Assembly: GCA_930367205.1 (NCBI GenBank)
Contig: OV884014.1
Span: forward strand, 76,735,104 to 76,799,103
Origin: Acanthosoma haemorrhoidale
Lineage: Eukaryota; Arthropoda; Insecta; Hemiptera; Acanthosomatidae
DNA: 64,000 nt
Direction of reading: 5' to 3'
In this document: positions 23,301 to 34,500 of the stretch, in pieces
How the letters are laid out: every line of letters starts with the position of its first letter
Numbering within the stretch: position 1 is the stretch's first letter
The notes under the pieces: model-generated
What the model saw: only the letters and a program-made list of their open reading frames with translations
Database searches by the model: none
What the model was told of the DNA's origin: nothing
Program-made: the position numbers and the translations under genes

Positions 23301-25208
23301 CCCATGAGAAAAAAAAAATTGATATTTCGAAAATCCTACAACAGATTCTTAATCAGGTAACAAAAATAAAATTTTGAGGAAACCTTTTTTTAAACCACGA
23401 ATCCATCTCTACATAGGGGTCAATTCTGACCTAGGCGAAAAAAATTAAGAATGTCGAAAATCGGACAAGGGATTGGTGACCAGATTAAACATAAGACTTT
23501 AACCCAACAAAAACATAAAAATATTTTCTATATCACCAGTAAACGTTCAGAGTTTTCCCTCGATCAAGAATTTGAAAAATTCCCCCAATTTAGCCTAAAC
23601 ACCAAAAACATCGACCGTTATTTTTCAACGGTTAAAAATAACAGCTTTTTCTTACCACGAAAGTAGAGAAAGTTCACCCAATCATAAATCCGCGGTCAGA
23701 TTTTGGAAATTCACCCTCGTATCATGTAACTGTATTTTTTAGCGGTTTTTGAAAAATCGGGGGATTTTGCAACCAGAATAAATCTCCAACGGACGAAAAT
23801 TTAATATCAGAATGGAAATATAATTCCTGAAAAACCAAAAACTTCAATTTCCCCCCTCAATTGATCTCTAGTCATTTTTCTAATTTTTTTAAAAAGCTTT
23901 TTGCGCGGGAAAATAATTTGAAAGTTAAATTTAAAAATCTAAAAATTTTCCAGATGGTGAATTTTTCTGAGTTGAACTCAGAGCCCTCCAGTGTCAAAAT
24001 CAGCCTGGCCAATTCCTCAATAAATACATATTCTCCTCCACCTCATAGCAGCTTTAGTATAAGAAATGTATTAAATGTAAGGAAAAGCAAAGATGTCATA
24101 AAAACATGTCAACTACTGGGATTTTAGAGAGTCATAAATAAGATAGCGCATTTAACACAATTTTTTTTATCACCGAGGAAAGCATAGCTTAGGCTAGTAT
24201 GTATGAATGACTACATGTTCAAAGCAATAGATAAGTTAATGAAAGGTCTTTATTACAATTAATTAACTTTTCAGACTTAATAGCATTAGTCACAAGGTTT
24301 AAAAGATTTGTTTCTAAATTCCTATAACAACCCAATATTATTCAAAACGATATTACGTACAATTTGTGAAAATTAGATTCTAGATATACAAATCCTTCTG
24401 TAGAAGGCAAATCTGAAACCTTAGTTTATTCATTGCTAAATCGAAAAATGAAAGCATCTACAATGCACTTTTAAATGGATATCTATCTAGTAACCTTAAT
24501 AACAATGAAATATATATACTCTGTAAGCTGAAATGAGAAACTCATGAAGGTATGGCCTCATCAATTCGTAACCTCTTTCTGCAACGGATCGGTGGTCAAA
24601 CAAAGTATAATCAATGTCCAAGACTAAAAGTTTCTTGCCAGGACGAGGATCATTCAGAACTTTAATCTAAAAAAAAAAATCTGTTGTAGTGAAAAATTTA
24701 ATGCTAAAGTAAAGGAAGAACTAACAAGAGGAAATTATTATTACCTGATACTCTTTAACCCTCCGCTCGATTTTGGCCAAATAAACTTCTTTATTCTCAA
24801 TAGCTACTTCTTCACCCTCTTCTATATCAAAGTCATCAATAACTTCAGGAAGATCATCTGGTACTTTGCTAGCATCAGCTATAGCCTCTTCCAGGGAGCC
24901 CATCATCATAATTTTAAATCCAGACTTTAACTGGAGCTCAGAAACTTTACATTCATTCACAGGCATTTTTCCTGCCAAGATAAAAAAAATATAAATTTTA
25001 AAGTGAACTCAGAATTGACTTTATCCATTCAAATAAACCAGAACTTACCTTTAAATTTCAAATTTAACAGTTTCTGCCTTTCAGGTCTAACACCAGTTTT
25101 ACTGAATATTATGTCTTTCAAATTTCCAACAGTTTCTTCTCCAACCAATGGGCCCACTTCGTATTCTTTGTTGTTCCATTTGACTACTAGACCGAGATTA
25201 TCAGCCAT
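17341..25208 (-). CDS. UBLCP1: UBLCP1: ubiquitin-like domain CTD phosphatase, nuclear proteasome phosphatase (complete)
   Basis: Six exons on the minus strand: 25208-25049, 24971-24745, 24666-24520, 21056-20898, 19939-19761 and 17488-17341. All junctions are GT-AG and phase-consistent, giving 339 residues. Residues 1-80 form the ubiquitin-like domain (start [19 protein letters not shown]). A FCP/SCP-type HAD phosphatase domain follows with the catalytic DIDYT (DxDxT) in exon 3, IWSAT in exon 4, and [19 protein letters not shown] and NGLKI in exon 5. The last exon carries [10 protein letters not shown], where the family normally ends, plus an extra basic and serine-rich tail ([10 protein letters not shown] then [10 protein letters not shown]). 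Known role: a nuclear phosphatase that binds Rpn1 through its Ubl domain and lowers 26S activity by dephosphorylating the base. It is divergent from PSMD2 and shares a short upstream region with it. Confidence 0.97.
18066..19145. mobile_element. TIR element with GC-rich interior, in UBLCP1 intron 5
   Basis: The ends are inverted repeats of roughly 90 bp. 18066-18160 (with ttttgtctttccacaact and gctgtcatcttcagttatctcc) matches the reverse complement of 19050-19145 (with agttgtggaaagacaaaaaa and ggagataattgaagatgaca). The outer parts are AT-rich like the host. The middle, about 18235-18950, is much richer in G+C and contains a GA microsatellite (gagagagagagag near 18755). It has no long open frame, so this may be a non-autonomous DNA transposon carrying foreign filler, or a nested insertion. 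Confidence 0.7.
20485..20545 (+). repeat. SINE-like relic (box B plus shared tail)
   Basis: A box B-like gggttcagaaccca is followed within about 15 nt by attgtcacttc, the tail shared with other relics in this window. It lies in UBLCP1 intron 4. Confidence 0.35.
21299..21390 (-). repeat. tRNA-derived SINE relic
   Basis: On the minus strand a box A-like tggcctagttagaatgg precedes a box B-like acattgaacccc, followed by agccttgtcacttt. The order and spacing fit a tRNA head and match the relic at 48473-48555. It lies in UBLCP1 intron 3. Confidence 0.5.
21500..21580 (+). repeat. SINE-like relic, opposite in orientation to the one at 21299
   Basis: On the plus strand a box B-like ggcttgaatcctgg is followed by ccctgttacgat. 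It resembles the tail of the neighbouring minus-strand relic about 150 bp away, so the two form a loose inverted pair within the intron. Confidence 0.35.
23150..23960. repeat. Degenerate repeat region of unknown origin (UBLCP1 intron 3)
   Basis: A related core recurs at about 23327, 23452 and 23748. It reads tcgaaaatc or aaaaatcgg, then a variable ca-rich part, then gatt and an ac-cag-t-aa ending. C-runs (ccccc) and A-runs are frequent, and base composition is unlike the rest of the intron. The open frames here have no domain or codon support. It is probably an old tandem repeat or a decayed element. Confidence 0.4.
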
Positions 25209-25570
25209 TCCGAAAGATTTTTTGAATTTACGATGTTTACATAAAACAACATAACCTTCCTAAGGCACGGAGTCAGGCACACTAGCGGGAGAAAAAAACT
25301 GATTAGGGTTTTTTTATGACTATACTTAAAAGACTTTTGTCAAACAAGAGCTATAAGTACTATACGAAATTAGTTATGTTTTAATTTCAAAAATTTTCTA
25401 AACATGCTATGAAGAAGTTATTTTGCTTAAAATACAAAAAGTAATTTTGAGTATCAGCTACAGTAGTGGTAACACTTTTTTGAGAGACAATCTGAAGGTT
25501 ATCCACAAACAGTAACCTGCGTTTGTCGAGTCATTTTGAATTTTCTTGGTGGTGATAGCAATTTATTAAG
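25209..25570. promoter_or_regulatory. Divergent promoter region shared by UBLCP1 and PSMD2
   Basis: Only 362 bp separate the UBLCP1 start codon (minus, 25208) from the PSMD2 start codon (plus, 25571). This interval must hold both 5' UTRs and both transcription starts unless a non-coding first exon lies elsewhere. On the PSMD2 side, tcattt at 25531-25536 fits the arthropod initiator TCAKTY. No convincing TATA box is visible on either side. The exact start sites are inference. Confidence 0.7.
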
Positions 25571-28500
25571 ATGACTAAAGTACCTGAGCCGCAACAAGAA
25601 GAAATGGTATATTTTATTATATATTTAGCTATTTAAACTCTTTAGGTATTCCGTTTATTATATTCATAATATTTCATTGGTGACCTAGGTTATATGTATT
25701 AACATCTATTAAAATTTGAACTCTTCACTGTCAGTTTATTGTTTTTTTAAATTTATTTTCTGAAATAAAATTAATATCAAAATGCTGTAGTTTGTTATTG
25801 CAATGTTAAAACCCCCCTTAAATGATTAAATATATGGAAATGCACAGTCATCATTAACTTATAACACAAATGTTATTTGTTTGTAGTCTGAAGAAGACAA
25901 GCGTCTTCAAGAAGAACTCAATATGCTCGTTGACAAAATCACAGTAAGTCAAATTGTCTTTAATCTGTATACAGTCATACCCTGGTTTGTGTAAATTAGT
26001 TATAATGTAAAAGCTTCATAATGTATTTACACTTATTATAATAAAATATAATTTCAATGATCAGTAGGAGGAAATCCTTTTATTTAAACTTAATATTTCT
26101 TATATTGTGAAGTAGCAATTACTTAACGATCCTCTAAATATGACATCTCTTTTGATTCAGTATCATAACAATGGTCATTCTAAATTTATTATGAACTAAG
26201 GATTTACCTCTAACCTATGAACTAAAGATCTGCTTGATTAAGAGGTCTTTATATTAATGTGAAAGACCTACTTTGTGAAGCATCAATTTTCTAGTGTATG
26301 TTTATGCTTGGATTTATGTTAGATATTGACATTAGAAATTAAGCAATAAGAATTAAACAGGATGAAGTCTGGTATTTATGTCTTGAATACAGGATACGTC
26401 ATCTACCGCCAGCATGATTGTGACGAACGCTGATAAATTTGCATTGTACAACAAAGAGAAACTAGTGACAGAACCTCCAACTAGACTTGTATTTTGACAA
26501 GAAATAACGATGACAGAATAAAATCATGGAATTTAAACTGTGATAATCACTGTTAAATGAAAATCACATGAGAGATCTTTGCATTGCTTTTTGCTGGATT
26601 TCTGGTATTTATGTCGAGAATTAAGGATACATCATCTACCGCCAGCATGATTGTGACGAACGCTGATAAATTTGCACTGTACAACAAAGAGAAACTAGTG
26701 ACAGAACCTCCAACTAGACTTGTATTTTGACAAGAAATAACGATGACAGAATAAAATCATGGAATTTAAACTGTGATAATCACTGTTAAATGAAAATCAA
26801 ATGAGTGATCTTTGCATTGCTTTTTGCTGGATTTCTGGTATTTATGTTGAGAATTCAGGATACATCATCTACCGCCAGCATGATTGTGACGAACACTGAT
26901 AAATTTGCACTGTACAACAAAGAAAAACTAGTGACAGAACCTCCAACTAGACTTGTATTTTGACAAGAAATAACGATGACAGAATAAAATCATGGAATTT
27001 AAACTGTGATAATCACTGTTAAATGAAAATCACATGAGAGATCTTTGCATTGCTTTTTGCTGGATTTCTGGTATTTATGTCGAGAATTCAGGATACATCA
27101 TCTACCGCCAGCATGATTGTGACGAACGCTGATAAATTTGCACTGTACAACAAAGAGAAACTAGTGACAGAACCTCCAACTAGACTTGTATTTTGACAAG
27201 AAATAACGATGACAGAATAAAATCATGGAATTTAAACTGTGATAATCACTGTTAAATGAAAATCAAATGAGTGATCTTTGCATTGCTTTTTGCTGGATTT
27301 CTGGTATTTATGTTGAGAATTCAGGATACATCATCTACCGCCAGCATGATTGTGACGAACACTGATAAATTTGCACTGTACAACAAAGAAAAACTAGTGA
27401 CAGAACCTCCAACTAGACTTGTATTTTGACAAGAAATAACGATGACAGAATAAAATCATGGAATTTAAACTGTGATAATCACTGTTAAATGAAAATCACA
27501 TGAGAGATCTTTGCATTGCTTTTTGCTGGATTTCTGGTATTTATGTCGAGAATTCAGGATACATCATCTACCGCCAGCATGATTGTGACGAACGCTGATA
27601 AATTTGCACTGTACAACAAAGAGAAACTAGTGACAGAACCTCCAACTAGACTTGTATTTTGACAAGAAATAACGATGACAGAATAAAATCATGGAATTTA
27701 AACTGTGATAATCACTGTTAAATGAAAATCAAATGAGTGATCTTTGCATTGCTTTTTGCTGGATTTCTGGTATTTATGTTGAGAATTCAGGATACATCAT
27801 CTACCGCCAGCATGATTGTGACGAACACTGATAAATTTGCACTGTACAACAAAGAAAAACTAGTGACAGAACCTCCAACTAGACTTGTATTTTGACAAGA
27901 AATAACGATGACAGAATAAAATCATGGAATTTGAACTGTGATAATCACTGTTAAATGAAAATCAAATGAGTGATCTTTGCATTGCTTTTTGTTTTATTAA
28001 TTATTATAAACCTTTGTTCAGTGCTAATAAAAACGTTGTTCAATTGAATGATATTTATTTTTGACATATTTTGGACTCAAATTTTATTGAAGGCTTCTAG
28101 CTGTAGATATCTACCGAAGATATCAAAGGTATTAAGAAAGTATGTTGATTATTGCACTTACATGAGAAAACCTGTAAATAATAACTGAACTTTTTTACTA
28201 TTTGAATTGTAGAGGAACTAAGGATTGCTAACAGGGGTGTGACTGTAATTAATGTTACACATAATCTTCTTATAGGCTGTGTATTGTTTTAGGGTCCAGA
28301 CACCCATTTATATGTACCAGCTTTAGAAACTATGAGAGACTTGATAAGAAGCTCTACTACGAGTATGACATCGGTGCCTATGCCTCTTAAGTTCCTGAGA
28401 AGCCACTATGGTGCACTTAAAGATGCGTGTGCTGTCATGATCGATAAGAAAGCTCAGGAGCTCTGTGCTAGTATTGTTTCTGTCCTCGCTATGGGACAAG

Positions 28501-31500
28501 ACTTACCTGGCACCAGGGAATGCCTCAAGTACTGTCTGCAGTCATGTCAGCAGGACGTGGGGGACTGGGGTCATGAATATGTTAGGTAAATTATTTTATT
28601 AATTATTCCTAATAAAGAATTTAATAGTTTAATAAATATCTATATTGGAGAGACTTGTTGCTTTTAATTTGAGATTTTCTTATTTCAATAATTAATATGT
28701 CTATTTTTTTAGTTTTATGGTATTCAAGTGGTAAAATTCATGTCTTATGTATAATACATTTGTTTTCCATTGGTAAATATTTCATGAAGTTCTGTAAATT
28801 AGAAGTAGGTGACTTCCAATAGGATTGAACTACTCTAAATAGAATGTAAAAATCCTCTCTAAATTATTTTATGTCATGAATAGATTCTTTCTCATATATA
28901 AATCTGTTGTTGGTGCTCCCTCATCAGTTACCAACTGTTAACAACCCTTGTAAATAGTGAAGTCCACATTCAGACCGTTTCCTTTATTGCTATATCTGAT
29001 ATCCTTGAACTGCTCTATCCCCACCCTAACCAGTGTAACCAACTGTCATATTTTCAGAAAATAAACATAATTTTTTATAATAAACGTTTTTTTATAAAAA
29101 ATAAAATTCTGTGTAATATAGTATAATGCACTATCATATAAAAAGGTTTATATGCATTATTATAGCATTGCTTAATCGTTATTATCACAATACATTATCA
29201 TTACATGTTTATATTTTACATTAAAAAATATAACTGTGATCTGTATAATATAATGTTAAATTAGGTGCAACAACTTAGTAATTCTAATTATTAATCTGAT
29301 TAACTAATGATAATACCTTAATAAGTAATAAAATATCCTGAATAACTAATTACACTCTTTCATAACAGCAACTCTCATGAAAATACAAATTTACATAATA
29401 AAAATGACCCATTCATTCTGAAATTTTAAAACTATATTCAACAAATCCTGCGGTTATTATTATAATTATAATGAAATAATGGGAAATATGAAAAGAAAGA
29501 AATGAAAAGCCCCTCGATTCTCTAAATTTTACAACATGTTTATACTTTACATTAAAAAATATAACTGTGATCTATATAATGTAATATTATAAGTAATTAT
29601 TTATAATATAAGTCATGTTCCAGATACTATCTGAGTTATAATGTTCTGAATCCCCCCCCTTAGTTAAGACACGTGACAGAAAATTACAGAAAGTAATGCC
29701 AAATGAATTTTCTAAAAAAAAAAAAATTTGAGTTTTGAAAGCCAACAATTAAATTTAATATCCATACTAATTTCAGGCAATTGGAAGGAGAGATTGCAGA
29801 TGAATGGGCTGCTACTGAAGAGAAGGATAAACTTCTCGGGTTGGTGGAGAGCATTATCAAGTTTGATATGGAGCACAATGCAGAGATCCAAGCATGTGAT
29901 CTCTTGATGGAAATTGACCGACTGGATATGCTCGACAAACACATGGATTTGACAAACTACTCCAGAGTTTGCCTTTATTTAATTAAGTATGTTTTTTTTT
30001 TAATTTGAATATGGGAAATATTTAAAAAGTATCAGTGATGCATAATAATTGCTAACTTTTATTTTTAAAAAAACCCAATTTATAACTGTTATTTTTGAAA
30101 CTGTTAAATAAAAGTCTCATAATTAGTTGGAAAAAAGTTCAAACATTTCATCCAAGAAAACAACACTTAAATAAAATATTAAAAAAAATGCATTCAGGGA
30201 CAAAGTTCTCTATGAATAACAATAGTGTTCATATGACAAACTTATATCTTGCAAATAAAATTACATCATAAAAAAAAAAATCATGATGTTAAATAAGGTG
30301 TGAACTTCTATAAGAAAAAAAATAGTTACAAAAAAATAAATATGTAACTGAATTAAGAAATTGAAGTTATAGATAGATCTATAGGTACGTAGAATAGAAA
30401 TATTAACAAAAGTAAAAATTACACATTTTCAATTCTAATTCCAGTAGTCTCAGCTTTCACTGCCATATTCAGCTGTACTGTTAAAGAAATAAAGTATATA
30501 TATTTTATTAATTACATTACTTGTAAAATATTGAATAAAGCTTGTTTTTACTTATTGATCCAAGGGTGTAAAGATCTTATCTATTGTTCTCAGTTGTGCT
30601 GTGTATGTAGAAGAACCGGAAAGAGGAGCCATTGTAAGTGGGGTTATGAGGCATTACTTGCGCTTCAATGAGTACCCTCGAGCGCTTTGCCTTGCAATGC
30701 AGCTCAACAACCATGACATGATGATTGATATCTTCAACCAATGCAAAGATCTGTAAGTTGTGTTCACTTTTATTGTTAAAATTATATAAGTGAATTAAAG
30801 ACTGTGAGGACTACCAGGCTAGAATACGGCACCATCTCTGGATTGTTCCTTTTGATAGAGGGTAATGTATTCTTCCTTATATCAAATGGCACCTCCATAT
30901 AAAATGCTTCTAACAAGGGTTTCACAGAAAAATCAGCCAAAAATGATAAAGTAAACACATAAATGAATCTAATACAGTTATTACAATTAACTGTACCATG
31001 AATCAACATGTAATGACATGATTTATAATTAAAAAAAAAAACTATCTGTCATCATAAAGTCATTTTTATAATGTGCAATAATGTTCTGTGGAAATATTTT
31101 TGATTGTAAATAATTTCAGATCGGTTCGTAAACAGTTAGCGTTTATGGTCGGCCGTCAACAGCTGAGTTTGGAACTCAATGATGATTTCTTTGACAAATC
31201 AGATCTTACAAACATTATGTCGAATGCGCACGTCAATGATCACTTTCACAGTTTAGCCAGAGAAGTATGTCCTAACTAGATCTCACTGATTAGTAGCTGT
31301 TTGATTTGTGTTGTGATAAAGTAATATTTCAAAATGTGTTACAGTTGGACATTATGGAGCCTAAAACTCCTGAAGAAGTCTATAAAACTTGGTTGGAAGG
31401 GCTTGTCCTTCGCCCAACTTACAATTTGGAAGTACCACTCGATTCGGCCAGGCATAATCTAGCATCTACTTTTGTGAATGCTTTTGTCAATGCTGGCTTT

Positions 31501-34500
31501 TCAAGGGACAAGCTTGTTTCTGTCGAAGAAGGAAATAAGTGGATGTATAAGAACAAGCAACATGGTGAGTATTACAACTTTATTAACGTTGTATTGGTGT
31601 AGTTTTTTTGTTTCTATTTTTCTTACATGTAAATAAGTGGATATTATACATTTTAGTTTTATCTGTTTGTGTGTATGGTTACGGGTTATTTTAATTTAGA
31701 GGCACTTTTGCGTCTGGAAACTATGTAACATAAAAATAAATAAAAGAATTATTTAATTAAAAAAAAACTTAATCAACTGTATTTCTTATCTTGGTCTTTA
31801 TATAATAAGGCTTCAAAGCCTTTAATATTAAATAAAACAAATTATAACTTTAGGATTATTTAAGAAAGGGTTCTGATGAGATGAGTCTTATAGTAAGGAT
31901 GGGTTGCACACATTTTAAATCATGCTTTCCTTATTTTCTTCCTTCTCTCCAGGGTTACTGCTTTGTTTTGTTTTTTTATTTACCACTGTGGCAAAATAAA
32001 ACCAAGTTTTATAGACTTCTTCAGGAGTTTTAGGCTCCATAATGTCCAACTGTAACACATTTTGAAATATTACTTAATCACGACACAAATCAAATTGCTA
32101 CTAATCAGTGAGATCTAGTTAGGACATACTTCTCTGGCTAAACTGTGAAAGTGATCATTGACACTGAATATCTGAAATGTGGAGTGACTTAGCTGGCCAG
32201 TGAACTTTCTGAATTAACCATTCCTGAATATGAATTAATATTAACAATTCAAATTAATTCTGTTTTATAATACTGATGCTATAAAATATTACAATCTATA
32301 CACAGATATTCTGAGTCTAGAAGGTTCCTAACTGCCCCCGAGATATATATACTCTCCGTTATATATTAAATACCTGACCTTATTACCTGTTTATTAGAGT
32401 TAATGATCTTTTATGTAAATAAAGTTTCATTTTAACAGTGCTATTGAGCTAACGATTCAAGTCCATTTTTTGTCTTCTAGGTATGTTAAGTGCAGCAGCA
32501 TCCCTTGGTTTGATTCATCTTTGGGACGTTGACGGAGGTCTCACTCCCATCGACAAGTACTTGTACACCTCTGAAGATTACATCAAGGTGTGAATCATTC
32601 AATGGCTTGCAAGATATAAATATAGAGTATCATTATAACTGACACAATTATTCTGTTCTGTTAGAGTGGTGCTTTACTGGCTCTGGGTATCGTCAACTGT
32701 GGAGTAAGGAATGACTGTGACCCTGCCCTGGCTCTTTTGTCCGACTATGTTCTCCATGAAAGTGTCACACTTAGAATCGGTGCAGTCTTAGGTCAGTTTT
32801 TTAAAATATAAATAAGACGTTTGTAACAGCAATAGACATGTTTGTTTTTCTTTTTAAATCAAATTAGTGATGAACTGTTAAAGATGAGTTGTGTGCAATA
32901 GGTTTGGGACTGGCCTATGTAGGAACGAAGAGGCAAGATGCCATCACCTTGCTACTACCTGTGCTATCCGACTCCAGGTCAACCCCCGAGGTGGTTGCTA
33001 TGGCAGCACTTGCCTGCGCACTCATCACCCTGGGAACCCCCCACCCAGATGTGGTGTCCACCATCCTGCAAACACTCCTCGACCTGCCTGTAGCTGAAAT
33101 GACAGACGGACACTACTCCAAGTTTTTGCCTCTCGCTCTTGGCCTTTGCTATCTTGGTAAGGTTTATTCAATAATAATAATCCAGTCCAGTTTTGAGTTT
33201 ATTAAAAAAAACAGAAAAATAAGTAATGTATAACTTTTTATGAGAAATAAAATGAATATGAATAATAATTAACAAAAGACAATCTTAGCATAAACAATGT
33301 TTCCCTACTGACTTTCTTCATTTCACGAAAATAAAGACAATTCATAACATTATATTATATATATTTTTATGTAGAATTAGGCCTTTGTGAGGTGGTCAGT
33401 CCCTCTTGAAGGACCCAATTTGCATGCCTTGTTGCTTCACACTCATGGCAGAAAATATGTAAGTCAGATATTAAAAAAAAAGTAAATATCCTAAATACAA
33501 TAAAATATTTTGACTGGAAAAATAAAATTGTTCGATAATTAACTTTTGATAAACTATTATTTCTTATAGCTTATAACTTTAGTGTTTTTATTCAATTAGC
33601 CAATTGAATAAAAACCAGCCAACTAGTTACTGCTGGTGACAGCTCTGTAAATAGTGAAATCTTGGTAATGCTTTATCTTAAAAATGAGTTATAAAACAAC
33701 AAAAATGCCATTTTCAATTTTTTACAAAATGATTTTATATTCAATTCTATGCTCAAATAAACCATTGTTGAGATATCTGACAATAACCAAAAAAATATTA
33801 AAGTCCATTCTTTCCCATTAAAAAGCCATATCTCGGACCAAAATCAGTTCACTGCTGAAGCATAGTTTTCTTTTGTAAAAAATTAAATTTTCTATTTTAT
33901 TTATTGTTTTGAGTGCTTTTTTGTTAGTGATAAAAAAACTAATCAAATCTCAAAAAATTATATGTACTAAAAGTGTTAAAGAAATTAGAATAAAATTATA
34001 AAATATTACATAAGAACTAATATATACTTTCAGGGTAAAGTAATAATATATTGTTGTGATATTTAGATGTTTGTGATATTTATGAAATTTAATTTGTCAA
34101 GATGTTAATTCAAATTAGCGGGCATATAAGGGCGGTAAACGACCCGTGAATCATGGTTATGAAGGGATGGACATTGTTTGTTGCCATTCTATCTAATATT
34201 AATATTTACCATATAAATAATATCAATGATTAAATTAAAATAATGGAATATTAGATTTGATAACTTTAAAATAAGAAAAGTTGAAAAAAATCAAGAAGGC
34301 GAGAAAACAAAGGAGGAGGCTTTGAAAAGGAAGATGGCGTTAGTGGTTGTTCTGCTGGGAATCCGGAGCAGACTTAATGTTAAGAGAAGAGAACAGAAAA
34401 ACATGGTGAAACTTGAAGAAATATTATTTGATCGTGATAGAACCAAAGGTAGAACAGTTGTATGAAGAAGATTTTTATCAGGGCAAGAGGATTGAAGAGA

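Noticed and set aside
26368..27991. CRISPR-like or bacterial repeat array
   Set aside because: Units are 233 bp with no spacers, in a eukaryotic intron.
32002..32162. Antisense gene or retrocopy of PSMD2
   Set aside because: The copy includes intron 6 sequence, so it is a DNA-level inverted duplication and not a processed retrocopy, and it has no extended frame.
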